NCBI GenBank assembly: GCA_963742105.1
Contig: CAVUKN010000007.1
Span: 1 to 64,000, forward strand
Direction: 5' to 3'
Origin: Gp6-AA40 sp963742105
GTDB lineage: Bacteria > Acidobacteriota > Vicinamibacteria > Vicinamibacterales > UBA2999
DNA: 64,000 nt
Shown: in pieces, positions 49,546 through 58,928 of the stretch
How positions within the stretch are numbered: position 1 is the first letter of the stretch
How the letters are laid out: each line of letters opens with the position of its first letter
Program-made: the position numbers and the translations under genes
The notes under the pieces: generated by a model
What the model was told of the DNA's origin: nothing
The model's database searches: none
What the model saw: only the letters and a program-made list of their open reading frames with translations

Positions 49546-51494
49546 GGCTTCTCCTCACCTTCCGACACCCGTTGGTCCGCAAACGATGCAGAGAACACCG
49601 CCCGTTCGATTGCCTGGGAGTTGATCGCCACCGAGTTCGAACAACGCAGAATCGAAAGATGCGGATCCTGCTTGCCAAGGTTTGGGGAGTCCGCCGGCAG
49701 ATGCTGCCAGGCAGCGTGCACCACGCCAGACAACGTCCGCTCATCCGTCTGCCGATCGGTCAGCACGACGATGCGCGGCAGGGAGACGCGCCGAACGAGC
49801 AGCGATAGTTCGTAGCTCGCCCCGGTATTGCTAGCTTGGAAGCCCCGGAGGTCCATCAGCACGACATCTGCTCCATCCACGAGGCGCTCGACGACCACAC
49901 GCCACATCTGCGGCGCGCAGTAGAGCTCGTTGAGCGGATAGCGCCCGCCGAGCATTAACGCAGAGGATATGAGCAGAAGGCGCTCCTCCATCTCCATCGC
50001 GGTTCGCAGGAAGTGCTGGTGCACGCGCCCAAGCAACGCATTGCTGAGCGCAAAGGCACCTAACGTTCGCATGGCCAAGTCGAGGCCTGCAATGGCATCG
50101 ACACGGCCGACGCGTCGCCACGTGTCGTCGAGGGTGTCGAGTAGACGATTCGTGGGCCGTTGCTTGCCGAACACGCGCAACAGCAGCAGGCGCCGGGGCC
50201 TCTCCCCGCGTCGCCGCTGCCGCTGGCGCATCAGGATCAGCACGAGTGTCAGCATGCTCGCGACAAACGGCAGCAACGACCAGCCAAGATAGGGGCGTTC
50301 CTCGCCCGCCAGGATGGCGATGAACCAGATGAGGACGAACCAGCAGAAGCCGATGTGCAACAGGTCATCGGGAATGCCGCCCCGGCGTTTGACGTGAGCA
50401 AACGCCTTGAACAGTCCCCACGTTGCGAGCACGCTGAGCGCGTTCAATGCAATGCCCAAACAGAACCCGCTCAGCAGAAACCATCCGGTCGCGAGAGACG
50501 CCGTCAGCACTCCGATCACGAGGAGGGCAGCAAGCGCGACGAATATGCGCCACCTGAGACCACGACGAATCTCTCGCACGGCAATGGCGCCACCCACTAT
50601 CGTCGGCACCACGGACACCGTTCTCATCCAAGCAGGGAAGGCGGCCTGCGTCGCCATCGCCTCGTCGAAGCCACGAGGCAGGGTCGCGTTCGCGCCGAGC
50701 ACCACGGCGGCCGTCCCCACGAGCAGAAAAAGAAACGTCGGGACAAAGGCCACGAGCAGCGGCCGCAGTCGGCGAAGCATGAGCAATCCGACAGCCAGCA
50801 GTGGCGGCGCAAGAACCGGCATTGAGGTGACAAACACGCCGTCCAGCGCCCTCGTCCAGGTGGCGCCGGTCACGACCAACACCAGAAACTCAAGCCCAAG
50901 CCAGCCGGCCAACATCATGACGTTGACGAACCAGGGAGCCCGCGTGAACCCCAGGATGATGACCAGCGCAGGACCCGTGGTGAGGTACGCATAGCCAACG
51001 GCGCTGGCCCAGCGCTGCCCCTCACTGATGATGCCGTACAGGACCATGGCGGCTGCGACGGCAGCGTACACAACCCCGGCGACGGCAAACGCCACTCGCG
51101 TCTGTTGGGATTCATGGCGTGCTCTGGTGAGCTCGGGTCTTGTGTCTTCGAGCCTTACCGGCGCCGCGTCGGTCCAGTCCAATCGTAGCGGTGAGATCTC
51201 GGTCTGACGAGAAGCGTCGGGCTCGAGCTCGCGGACCATCACCTCTCGGTTACTCGGGTAGATGGCGCGCTCGATCGAACGAAGATAGAACGCGCGAAAG
51301 ACCTCGAACAGTCCGAGGAAGATCAGCGGAAGGGCGCCCCATAGCAAAAGGTATGACGCCAGCGCAGCGACTGACGACAGACTCACCGACCCCGCTCCGC
51401 TGCGTCGTGATGTGTGAGGGGACGCATTAGCGGTCGCCGAGTTAACGGAGTTCCTGTTCCCAGATGTTGTCCTCAGTTCCCTCTGGGCCGACAC
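49542..51494 (-). CDS. Polytopic membrane protein with C-terminal cytosolic TIR-like/Rossmann domain
   Basis: 650 residues, GTG at 51492-51494. Residues 40-430 hold about ten membrane helices: ASYLLLWGALPLIFLGLFEV, VAFAVAGVVYAAVAAAMVLY, MMLAGWLGLEFLVLVVTG, LLVAFVPTFLFLLVGTAAVV, ALLVIGVLTASLATGWFLLS and others. A basic linker (RQRQRRRGERPRR) leads to a soluble domain with LLLLRVFGKQRPTNRLLDTL, RRVGRVDAIAGLDLAMR, GADVVLMDLRGFQASNTGAS, YELSLLVRRVSLPRIVVLTD and TDERTLSGVVHAAW. The beta-strand plus (G/S)xxxEL helix pattern resembles TIR or nucleotide-deoxyribosyltransferase-like folds. I recall similar LRVFG domains on membrane proteins but no established function. It is coupled to the OmpA lipoprotein. 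Confidence 0.7.
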   Translation of the reverse strand: MSAQRELRTTSGNRNSVNSATANASPHTSRRSGAGSVSLSSVAALASYLLLWGALPLIFLGLFEVFRAFYLRSIERAIYPSNREVMVRELEPDASRQTEISPLRLDWTDAAPVRLEDTRPELTRARHESQQTRVAFAVAGVVYAAVAAAMVLYGIISEGQRWASAVGYAYLTTGPALVIILGFTRAPWFVNVMMLAGWLGLEFLVLVVTGATWTRALDGVFVTSMPVLAPPLLAVGLLMLRRLRPLLVAFVPTFLFLLVGTAAVVLGANATLPRGFDEAMATQAAFPAWMRTVSVVPTIVGGAIAVREIRRGLRWRIFVALAALLVIGVLTASLATGWFLLSGFCLGIALNALSVLATWGLFKAFAHVKRRGGIPDDLLHIGFCWFVLIWFIAILAGEERPYLGWSLLPFVASMLTLVLILMRQRQRRRGERPRRLLLLRVFGKQRPTNRLLDTLDDTWRRVGRVDAIAGLDLAMRTLGAFALSNALLGRVHQHFLRTAMEMEERLLLISSALMLGGRYPLNELYCAPQMWRVVVERLVDGADVVLMDLRGFQASNTGASYELSLLVRRVSLPRIVVLTDRQTDERTLSGVVHAAWQHLPADSPNLGKQDPHLSILRCSNSVAINSQAIERAVFSASFADQRVSEGEEKP

Positions 51495-51840
51495 TTCCGA
51501 TCCGACGAGCTTTACCGGAACGCATCCTACAACGACAGAGCGCGCTTGGGTCAGGATTGCTCCCGCTGTAGCGGGCTACGTTGCGCACGTGTCGAATGCT
51601 CGGCCGCCGCGATTCTGGTGTAGACACGCAGGGTCACAAGGGTTGATGAACCGGACACACGACCCCGGCCGAGGCACGGCCGCGTACGGTCTCGCGTACT
51701 GCAAATCAGAATGAGACGACTCTGCCGCGAGAACTGTGATCGGCGTCACAGCGCGGCGGGAGAAATTCGATAACAGCGGCGGGTAGACAGCGAGAGCCGC
51801 TACGGTTTGTCAGCCGTTTGTCGGCCGGCTCGTCAAAAGT
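51495..51840. other. 346-base gap without a recognised gene
   Basis: It lies upstream of the minus-strand membrane-protein gene and downstream of the minus-strand tRNA-Arg. No start with a ribosome site, hairpin with T-run, or repeat stands out. It probably holds the promoter of the membrane protein/OmpA operon on its left side. Confidence 0.4.
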
Positions 51841-51917
<77 letters not shown>

Positions 51918-51984
51918 GTATAGAACTGTCAAACCTCAGTGCCTGCCAACTGTAGTCCGGCGGCGATGCACGCCGACGGAAGGT

Positions 51985-52061
<77 letters not shown>

Positions 52062-52224
52062 ACGAAGACGGATCATACCATCCCGACTTCAGCGCTCACG
52101 ATCGGCACGCGTGTGGCGCCATGAATTCGTGCACGGCCGCCATGCCGGCGGGGCCGCACGGTCGTTCCGAGCAGCGAGCGGCTATCATGACGCCGCGCGA
52201 CCGACCGCGGGAGGAGCTCACAGG

Positions 52225-54360
52225 ATGCGACGTGAATTCGTGGTGATGTGTCTGTGTCTCGCCGGCGCAGCAACTGCGCAGGCACAAGGGGATCCCCAGC
52301 CGCAGTCCCCGCCGCCATCGCAGAATCAGCAGTCTCCCGACGACGTTCGCTACGAAGAGCAGGTTGTGGTTTCGGCCTCCCGCACCGAAGAGCAGTTGGT
52401 CAATGCGCCGGCGTCGATCAGCGTTATCAGCGGGGAGACCATCCAGAACTCACCGGCGACGAACATGGGTGATCTGCTGCGCTCGGTGCCCGGCGTCAAC
52501 GTGTCCCAGATCACTGCGCGCGACATCAACATCACCACGCGAGGCGCCACCTCCACCCTGTCGACGTCGCAGCTCGCGCTGGTTGACGGCCGGAGCATCT
52601 ATCTGGATTTCTTCGGCATGGTGATGTGGGACATGGTGCCGGCCAATCCCAATGACATCAAGCAGATCGAAGTCATCCGCGGACCGGCCTCAGCGGTCTG
52701 GGGCGCAAACGCGATGAGCGGCGTGGTGAACGTCATCACCAAGACGCCCCGCGAGCTCGCCGGCGGCCATCCGGAGGCGCTGACCATCGGTGTCGGAACG
52801 TTCGACCGATCGTCGCAAGGCATCGAACGGGACGCCGGCTCGATCTTCTATGTCAATGGTTCACACGCCGCGGCGCCGAGCAGTCGCTGGTCGTACAAGG
52901 TATCCGCCGCCTACTTCACGCAGGATCCACTGCCGCGGCCGACCGGCACGATCAACAACTCGTTCAACACTCCCTATCCCGCCTACGAGAACACCGGCAC
53001 GTCGCAGCCGAAGTTCGACGCGCGCGTGGATTATGAACCCTCGGCAGGCGGCAAGCTGGTGTTCGCCGGCGGCGTCGCCGGGACCGAAGGGATCATTCAC
53101 AGCGGCATCGGGCCGTTCGACATCGACACCGGCTCGCACCTGACCTACTTCACGGGCCGCTACGAGCGCGGTCGCGGGCGGGTGGCGTTCTTCACGAACC
53201 TGCTGAGCGGGGAGGCGATCAACCTGCTCTCGCGCGGCGTCAACGGGCAGTTCCTGCCGCTCACGTTCGACACACAGACCTACGACATCGAAGCGTCCGA
53301 TTCGCTGACGCTGGCGAAGCGGCACGTACTGACCTTCGGCGCCAACTACCGTCACAACGGGTTCGACATCTCCATCGCGCCCAATGGTGACAACCGCAAC
53401 GAAGGTGGCGGCTACATTCAGGACGAGATCTTCCTCGGCAACCACTTCCGGGCGGTCGCCGGCGGACGCGTGGACAAATTCTCCTCGATCGACAATGCCG
53501 TGTTCTCGCCGCGGCTGTCATTCCTGGTCAAGCCCGATGCCGGCCAGACGTTCCGTGTGTCCTACAATCGCGCGTTCCGCGCGCCATCGTTCATCAACAA
53601 CAACATCGAAACGGCGATTCTCAACCAGGTCAACCTGGGTGCAGTCCTCCCGTCGCTGTCGAATTTCGTCTTCCCGGTGACGGCGGTGGGCAATCCGGAC
53701 CTCAAGCAGGAGACGATGAACGCCTTCGAGATCGGCTACACGGGGGTGATTCGTCGCCGGGCGACGGTGACCGCCGCCGTCTACTGGAATACGACGGACG
53801 ATGCGATCTTCTTCACGCCGGTCGCGTTCTACGGCCCGACCGCTCCGCCGCCGACCTGGCCGCCGACGCTGCCCACGGCCATCCTTGGCCTGTTGCCGCA
53901 GCCGCTGCCATCCTCGTTCTCGTACCGCAATCTCGGGTCCGTGCACGACAAAGGTATCGAGCTCGGCGTGGACATGGCCCTGAATCGATATGTGAACGTC
54001 TTCACCAACTACTCGTATCAGGCCGATCCGGATGTCGAAGGGTTCGATCCCAGCGAGGTGAACTTTCCGCCGAACAATCGCTTCAACGCTGGCTTCGACT
54101 TCGGCATCTCGCGCTATTTCGGCAACTTCAGCGTGAACTATACGGATTCGGCCTACTGGCAGGACGTGCTGGATCAGCGATTTGCCGGAACGACCGAGGC
54201 CTACACGCTGCTCAACGCGGCCGTCGGGGTGAAGTGGATGGGCGATCGCATCACGACGAGCGTCAAGGTGAACAACCTGGCCAACGAGGAGGTGCAGCAG
54301 CACGTCTTCGGCGACATCATCAAGCGGCAGATCGTGGGCGAGGCGCGGTTCACCTTCTAG
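52225..54360 (+). CDS. TonB-dependent outer-membrane receptor
   Basis: 711 residues from ATG at 52225, chosen for the GGGAGGAG ribosome site at 52209-52216 and the signal peptide (EFVVMCLCLAGAATAQAQ). The plug domain (residues 45-165) has EEQVVVSASRTEEQL, the TonB-box-like opening, then DLLRSVPGVNV, LALVDGRSIYLDFFG, IRGPASAVWGANAMSGV and VNVITKTP. A 22-strand barrel follows: SYNRAFRAPSFIN, GNPDLKQETMNAFEIGY, NLGSVHDKGIELGVD, and the terminal aromatic strand VGEARFTF. It takes up a siderophore, vitamin or sugar with TonB energy. The substrate is unknown, although the short loops and YNRAFRAPSF are BtuB/FepA-like. No partner genes adjoin. Confidence 0.9.
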   Translation: MRREFVVMCLCLAGAATAQAQGDPQPQSPPPSQNQQSPDDVRYEEQVVVSASRTEEQLVNAPASISVISGETIQNSPATNMGDLLRSVPGVNVSQITARDINITTRGATSTLSTSQLALVDGRSIYLDFFGMVMWDMVPANPNDIKQIEVIRGPASAVWGANAMSGVVNVITKTPRELAGGHPEALTIGVGTFDRSSQGIERDAGSIFYVNGSHAAAPSSRWSYKVSAAYFTQDPLPRPTGTINNSFNTPYPAYENTGTSQPKFDARVDYEPSAGGKLVFAGGVAGTEGIIHSGIGPFDIDTGSHLTYFTGRYERGRGRVAFFTNLLSGEAINLLSRGVNGQFLPLTFDTQTYDIEASDSLTLAKRHVLTFGANYRHNGFDISIAPNGDNRNEGGGYIQDEIFLGNHFRAVAGGRVDKFSSIDNAVFSPRLSFLVKPDAGQTFRVSYNRAFRAPSFINNNIETAILNQVNLGAVLPSLSNFVFPVTAVGNPDLKQETMNAFEIGYTGVIRRRATVTAAVYWNTTDDAIFFTPVAFYGPTAPPPTWPPTLPTAILGLLPQPLPSSFSYRNLGSVHDKGIELGVDMALNRYVNVFTNYSYQADPDVEGFDPSEVNFPPNNRFNAGFDFGISRYFGNFSVNYTDSAYWQDVLDQRFAGTTEAYTLLNAAVGVKWMGDRITTSVKVNNLANEEVQQHVFGDIIKRQIVGEARFTF

Positions 54361-54393
54361 TGCCCCGACCGAGGCGCTCTGATCCGCTTGTAC

Positions 54394-54527
54394 GCGCCAG
54401 CGCGAATCCGTATGGCGCTCCGGAAAACCGCTTTGATCCGCGCCCCTCAGCTCCGCCGCCGGAGAGGGCGGCTATGCCGAAACACCTGCGACGGTTTTCC
54501 TCCGGCCATACGGACTCGCACTGGCGC
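54394..54527. repeat. Imperfect long inverted repeat downstream of the TonB receptor
   Basis: Left arm 54394-54430 and right arm 54492-54527 are reverse complements over about 36 bases with a few mismatches (shared blocks GCGCCAG, TCCGTATGG and AAAACCG). The 61-base centre holds a smaller hairpin (CTCCGCCGCC with GGGCGGC). It lies in the 321-base gap between the convergent TonB receptor and ligD genes and may terminate both. No gene is seen in this gap. Confidence 0.65.
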
Positions 54528-54605
54528 CGTGTGGCGCGGTGCCGCGGGGCACCACCCCACGGCCACAACACTAGTCACCCAGTCACGTTGGATCAACCCT
54601 GAAGG

Positions 54606-54664
54606 GCACGAAGGCACGAAGAGTAGGAAATGTTTTTCGCTTCGTGTGCTTCGTGCTCTTCGTG
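54606..54664. repeat. CACGAAG-type intergenic palindrome
   Basis: GCACGAAGGCACGAAGAG on the left faces CTTCGTGTGCTTCGTGCTC and TTCGTGG on the right, around an A+T-rich centre with five T. Repeats built from CACGAAG are, from memory, frequent between genes in several soil phyla. It ends 18 bases before the ligD stop and may serve as its terminator. Confidence 0.6.
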
Positions 54665-54681
54665 GTTGAAACGTCTGACGA

Positions 54682-56878
54682 TCACTTCCTCCCGCCAGTC
54701 ACCCGGGTCACCGCACGCAGGTCGGCGCCCTTGGCCTTTCGTAGTCCGGCCCAGAGATCGTCGGTGTCCTTGAGGCGGTTCTCGAAGTTGGCGACGGTGA
54801 AGTCCTGCGGCCGTACGCCCGCGTCGACGTCGTCCCACGAAAGTGGCGTCGACACGCCAGCAAAATCGTTCGCCCTGGGGCTGTAGGCGCTTGCCAGCGT
54901 CTTGCTTTGAATGTTCTGGAGGTAGTCCACGTAAATGCGGTTGCCACGCGCCGCGATCGAGCGCTCCACGGTGGCCAGTTTCGGATATCGCGTGGCGACA
55001 AGGGTGGCGACGATCTGACAGTAGAGCAGCCCGGCGTCGTAGGTCGTCTGCGGCGGCATCGGGATGTAGACATGGAGTCCACCCGAACCTGACGTCTTCG
55101 GGAATCCGACCGTCTTGAGTTCGGCGAGCGTGTCGCGGACACCCCGCGCCAGGTCCAGGACGCGCCCGAATGCGAGCCCGTCGGGAGGATCGAGATCGAT
55201 CGCTACGTGATCGACGATCCGCTCGGAACCGACGCGTGAGAACCAGGGATCCTGTGAGATTGAGCCGAGCTGCGCGGTGTAGAGCAATGTGACCAGGCTG
55301 CCGCCGACCAGATGTTCGCGCGTCTCGGAACCGGCGTCGACCGGCTGCACGCGCACTCCCTTCGGGACCTTGTCGGGTGCCCGGTGCTGATAAAACGGCT
55401 TCCCGGTGACGCCATTCGGGTACCGCTTCATCACCAGAGGCCGGTCGGCAAGCGCGGGCAGGAGATATGGCGCCACCCGCACGTAGTGGCGGAACAGGTC
55501 GCCCTTCGTCAACGCCCGCATCTTTCCGGATCCGGTGCGCGCGGGCCAGAACACCTTGCGCAGGTTCGTGATCTCGAGACCACTGCCGTCCGGCAGGTCG
55601 AGCACTCCGTCACCCGGCCCCGACTCGATCGCGTCGAGCTGCTCGAACAGCCGGCGTTGGTCGGCCTTCGTCACACCGACGGTCGATGTGCCCTTGTCAC
55701 GCTCTCCACGCGACGCCACGGTGTCTCCCTTTGTGTCTTCGTTGCGCCGGCGCGCGGACGTGGAACCAGAGCCACGGCGCGACGAGGAACGCGCCGCAGC
55801 GGCCGGCTTCGGGCGTAGCACTCCGCTCGAATCGGCGGCAAGATGACGGGCTTCCACGGCGCGAGTGGCGCGGTGAACGCTCGCGCGTACCGCCGGCCGT
55901 GCCACGTCGGGCTCCTGCCGCACGCTCTCGACCTGCACATCGTCACGCATCCCGAGGTACGTCGGGTGGCGCAGCTTGCCATCCGCAGTCCACTCGGTGA
56001 ACTTCACCTCCACCACGAGCCTGGGTTTCGTCCAGTGCGGCTTTTCGTTCGTTCGCGGTGTGGTGGTGAACGGGCTCGTCTTCGCCTTGAGCGACTGCAG
56101 CTGTTTCCACACGCGTCCAAGTTCTGCGTCGGTGAAACCGGCGCCGGTGTGTCCCACGTACTGCAGGCCGCCGTCGCTGTCATGAACCCCAAGGAGCAGA
56201 GCGCCGAAAAATGGACGCGAGCCGCGTGGTTCGGTCCAGCCGCCGACGACGCACGTCTGGTGGCGAACCAGTTTCAGCTTGCACCACTCCGGCGACCGCC
56301 GCCCGGACTTGTAGATCGAGTCGAGCCGCTTGGCGACCAGACCTTCCCAGCCCGCTTGCTTCGCGCGTTCGTAGAGGGCCCGACCGCTGCCGACCACCTG
56401 CTCACTGATTCGCAGCCGCGAGTCCCTGACGCCGTGCAGGAGCGGCTCGAGCCGGGCCCGGCGTTCGCTGAGCGGACGATGACGCAGGTCTTCGGGCCCG
56501 TCGAACAGGAGATCAAACGCGATGAACGCCGTCCGCGCGCCGAGCTGGTGGGGCGACGCGTCCTTCACGTGAATGCGCCCTTGCAGGTTCTGAAAGCCGG
56601 TGGGCTGACCATCGCCATCGAGCGCGACGATTTCGCCGTCGAGGACCGCGGAGGTGGTCCCGATGGCGCGCCCAGTCCTGAAGCGCCTCGACAATCTCCG
56701 GAAACTGCGTCGTCTTCTGATTACCCAGGCGCGACCACAGCGTGACTTCCCGAGGACCGACGACCGCGATCGCGCGAATGCCGTCGTACTTCGGCTCGTA
56801 GGCAAAATCGGGCGAATCGAGCGGGGCGTCGCCCGTCGAGGCGAGCATCGGCGCGAGCGGAGCGGAGGGCGTCACCAT
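54682..56878 (-). CDS. ligD: LigD-type DNA ligase-polymerase for NHEJ, one frameshift as assembled
   Basis: About 732 residues when joined. Start ATG at 56876-56878 (MVTPSAPLAPMLAS). Ligase domain first: the adenylation Lys in YEPKYDGIRA, LDGEIVALDGDGQPTGFQNL, WEGLVAKRLDSIY, EWCKLKLVRHQTCVVGGWTE, and the OB-fold LRHPTYLGMRDD. A basic Ser/Thr linker of about 90 residues follows, then the primase-polymerase domain: LEITNLRKVFWPA, DHVAIDLDPPDGLAFG (catalytic Asp pair), TSGSGGLHVYIPM and RGNRIYVDYLQN. The phosphoesterase module of many LigD proteins is absent. The break near 56,660 is a one-base indel in a GCGCGC run. Ku is encoded upstream on the same strand. Confidence 0.9.
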
Positions 56879-56968
56879 GTCGTCACAACGCACAGCCCGG
56901 GACGCCGGTCAAATGAGACACAGGGCCCCGTCTGCGACTGGAACTGTGCATTGTGCATGAGCGCAGGC

Positions 56969-57838
56969 TCAGGCGGCGCGTTTTCTCGACCGGCCGCGCG
57001 CCGCGGTCTTCCGCTTTCCGGTGGCCTTTTTCATATGTTTTCCACTGGCCGGCCGGCGGCTGGCGGAGGAGGCGCCTTGCAGCGATTGCCGCAACCGCTC
57101 CATCAGGTCCACCACCTCGGCCTGCTGCGGCTCCTCGGTTGCCTCCAGGTGCGCTTCCTTCCCCTTCATCTTGGCCTTGATGATCTTCATCAGGTTGGCC
57201 CGGTACTCGTCCGTGTACTGCGATGGATCCCATTTGTCAGCGAGGTTCTCGACGAGCGTCCTCGCCATCTGGAGTTCGGGCTTGCGGACGTCCTTGGCGG
57301 TGGGGAAGTTGAATTCGGTGGCGTCGACGAGCTCCTCCGCGTATCGCATCAACGTGAGGACCATCGCGTCTTTCTTGACTTCCAGGGCGGCGAGATGCTG
57401 CGCCTCGCGCAGCACGATGGTGGCGATTCCGACCAGCCCGGCTTCGCGGATCGCCTCGCGAAGCAGCGCGTACGCACGTTCGCCACCCTTCGCCGGGGTC
57501 AGGTAGTACGAGGTCTCGAAGAAACGATCGTCGATCTCTTCGCCCTTGACGAAGTTGCGGATGTCAACCGTCCGGCTCTTCTCGAGCGCGGCGTGCTGGA
57601 AGTCTTCCTTGGTCAGGATGACGAAGCGGCCCTTCTGGTACTCGTAGCCTTTGACGAGGTCCTCCCAGGCGACCGGCTTGCCTTCACGCGCGCAGACGCG
57701 TTCGAACTTGATCGGCGACTTGTCTTCCGCGTGCAGCATACGGAAGCGGGGCCGCGAATCGCGAACCGCCGTATGCAGCTCAACAGGGATATTGACGAGG
57801 CCGAACGCGATAGAACCTTTCCAGAGTGCACGAGCCAT
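56969..57838 (-). CDS. ku: Ku protein for non-homologous end joining
   Basis: 289 residues, ATG at 57836-57838. Starts MARALWKGSIAFGLVNIPVE, the bacterial Ku signature, then RFRMLHAEDKSPIKFERVC, KGYEYQKGRFVILTKEDF, ERAYALLREAIREAGLVGIA and PELQMARTLVENLADKWDPS. The C-terminal 60 residues are Lys/Arg-rich (KHMKKATGKRKTAARGRSRK), the DNA-binding tail that recruits LigD. Ku binds broken ends as a homodimer ring. The gene lies between DUF2934 and ligD in a minus-strand stress cluster. Confidence 0.95.
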   Translation of the reverse strand: MARALWKGSIAFGLVNIPVELHTAVRDSRPRFRMLHAEDKSPIKFERVCAREGKPVAWEDLVKGYEYQKGRFVILTKEDFQHAALEKSRTVDIRNFVKGEEIDDRFFETSYYLTPAKGGERAYALLREAIREAGLVGIATIVLREAQHLAALEVKKDAMVLTLMRYAEELVDATEFNFPTAKDVRKPELQMARTLVENLADKWDPSQYTDEYRANLMKIIKAKMKGKEAHLEATEEPQQAEVVDLMERLRQSLQGASSASRRPASGKHMKKATGKRKTAARGRSRKRAA

Positions 57839-57897
57839 ACGGACGGGCGTAGCAAATACGGCGCCCGATGGGGACGTGCAGGAGTGGAGTAAAAGCG

Positions 57898-58269
57898 CTA
57901 ACGCGTTTTCAGTGCCTTTTCGGCCTCGATCCAGTCCTCGAAGTCGCGCCCGTCGCTGCAGCCGCGGCTCAGATAGCGGTGATACGCGGCCTCAGCGATT
58001 TCCTCGTAGGTCGGGCGGGTCGCTGTGACGGACACGAACGTCACGCTGTCGGCGGTTGACGCCTCGTCGGACGTGACGCGCTGTCCGGCCGGTTCCGGCA
58101 GTGTCTGGGCGCGATCGTTGGCCACCTCCGGTGACTGGTCAGCAGCAGTGGTGCTCTTCCCGGTCGTCCGCCGCTGGCGGGGCGCCGAGGCGAGGGTTTC
58201 TGATCCAGTGGCTGGAGTGGGTGATCCTGGGGTCTTTTTCTTGGCCATCTTCAATACTCTCGCGCTCAT
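57898..58269 (-). CDS. DUF2934 protein
   Basis: About 123 residues from ATG at 58267-58269, chosen for a CGGAG ribosome site about 8 bases upstream; an ATG at 58248 is possible. The first 80 residues are low-complexity and Ala/Thr/Ser-rich. The last 40 carry the DUF2934 motif: EEIAEAAYHRYLSRGCSDGR then DFEDWIEAEKAL. DUF2934 proteins are common in Acidobacteriota and some Proteobacteria; the function is unknown. Its position between the yciF-like and ku genes suggests a role in the stress response. Confidence 0.8.
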   Translation of the reverse strand: MSARVLKMAKKKTPGSPTPATGSETLASAPRQRRTTGKSTTAADQSPEVANDRAQTLPEPAGQRVTSDEASTADSVTFVSVTATRPTYEEIAEAAYHRYLSRGCSDGRDFEDWIEAEKALKTR

Positions 58270-58345
58270 TGTACCGGCTCCGCTGTGATCCGAGGCCTCG
58301 GGACGGCAGAAAAACAGGCTTGCGATCGATTTTTCCCGATCAGTG

Positions 58346-58885
58346 TCAGCCGCGACGCGACGAAGTTGTTGCGTCGTCGTCATCCTCAACGTTTTCGTCT
58401 GCTTCTTCCTCCACGTCGAACTCCGACGCGATCTCCTTCAGCAGGGCGAGCGCAGCTTCTTCCTCCTGCAGGTTCTGTTCGAGCAGTTCCACCGCATCGG
58501 TCATGCCCAGCTTGTCGGCCATCTCGATCAGGTTCTCGTAGGCGGTGATCTCGTAGCGCTCCGTCTTCTGCGCGGCGCCCACGTTGTAGAACTCGAGGAG
58601 CTCGGACGATGGCTTCTCGCGCATGAAGATCTTCTTTTCCTTGATCAGCCCTTCGATGCCGGCACACGACTCCGCCTCCGGCGTCTGCCCCATCGTCTTG
58701 AAGATCCGTTCCAGCCGCTTGATCTGGCCCTGTGTTTCACGGCGATGCCGGGTAAACACCCTGCGGATGTCGCGATCCGAGCTCTCGCCGGCCATCTGCT
58801 CGAGCGCGTCGACGAGCGAGTGCTCGGCGGAATACATGTCTTTGAGTTCGTGCTCGAAGAGCTCCTCGATCGTTTCCATGCCCAT
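58346..58885 (-). CDS. YciE/YciF-family (DUF892) ferritin-like protein
   Basis: 179 residues from ATG at 58883-58885 with a strong AGGAGAAGG ribosome site just upstream. The sequence follows DUF892: ETIEELFEHELKDMYSAEHS, LVDALEQMAGESSDRDIRRV, ETQGQIKRLERIFKTMG, ERYEITAYENLIEMADKLGM and LLEQNLQEEEAALALLKEIA, a four-helix bundle with a possible di-iron site. The tail is acidic (EEEADENVEDDDD). Members are general-stress proteins, often next to trehalose genes. Directly downstream of treZ. Confidence 0.88.
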   Translation of the reverse strand: MGMETIEELFEHELKDMYSAEHSLVDALEQMAGESSDRDIRRVFTRHRRETQGQIKRLERIFKTMGQTPEAESCAGIEGLIKEKKIFMREKPSSELLEFYNVGAAQKTERYEITAYENLIEMADKLGMTDAVELLEQNLQEEEAALALLKEIASEFDVEEEADENVEDDDDATTSSRRG

Positions 58886-58928
58886 GGGCCCTTCTCCTGT
58901 GTCCGAATGTAACGAGCGATGCGGACCG

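Noticed and set aside
48391..51494. Zorya defence genes (ZorA/ZorB)
   Set aside because: The lipoprotein has an OmpA domain as ZorB does, but the partner has about ten helices and no MotA-like domain, and no ZorC, ZorD or ZorE is present.
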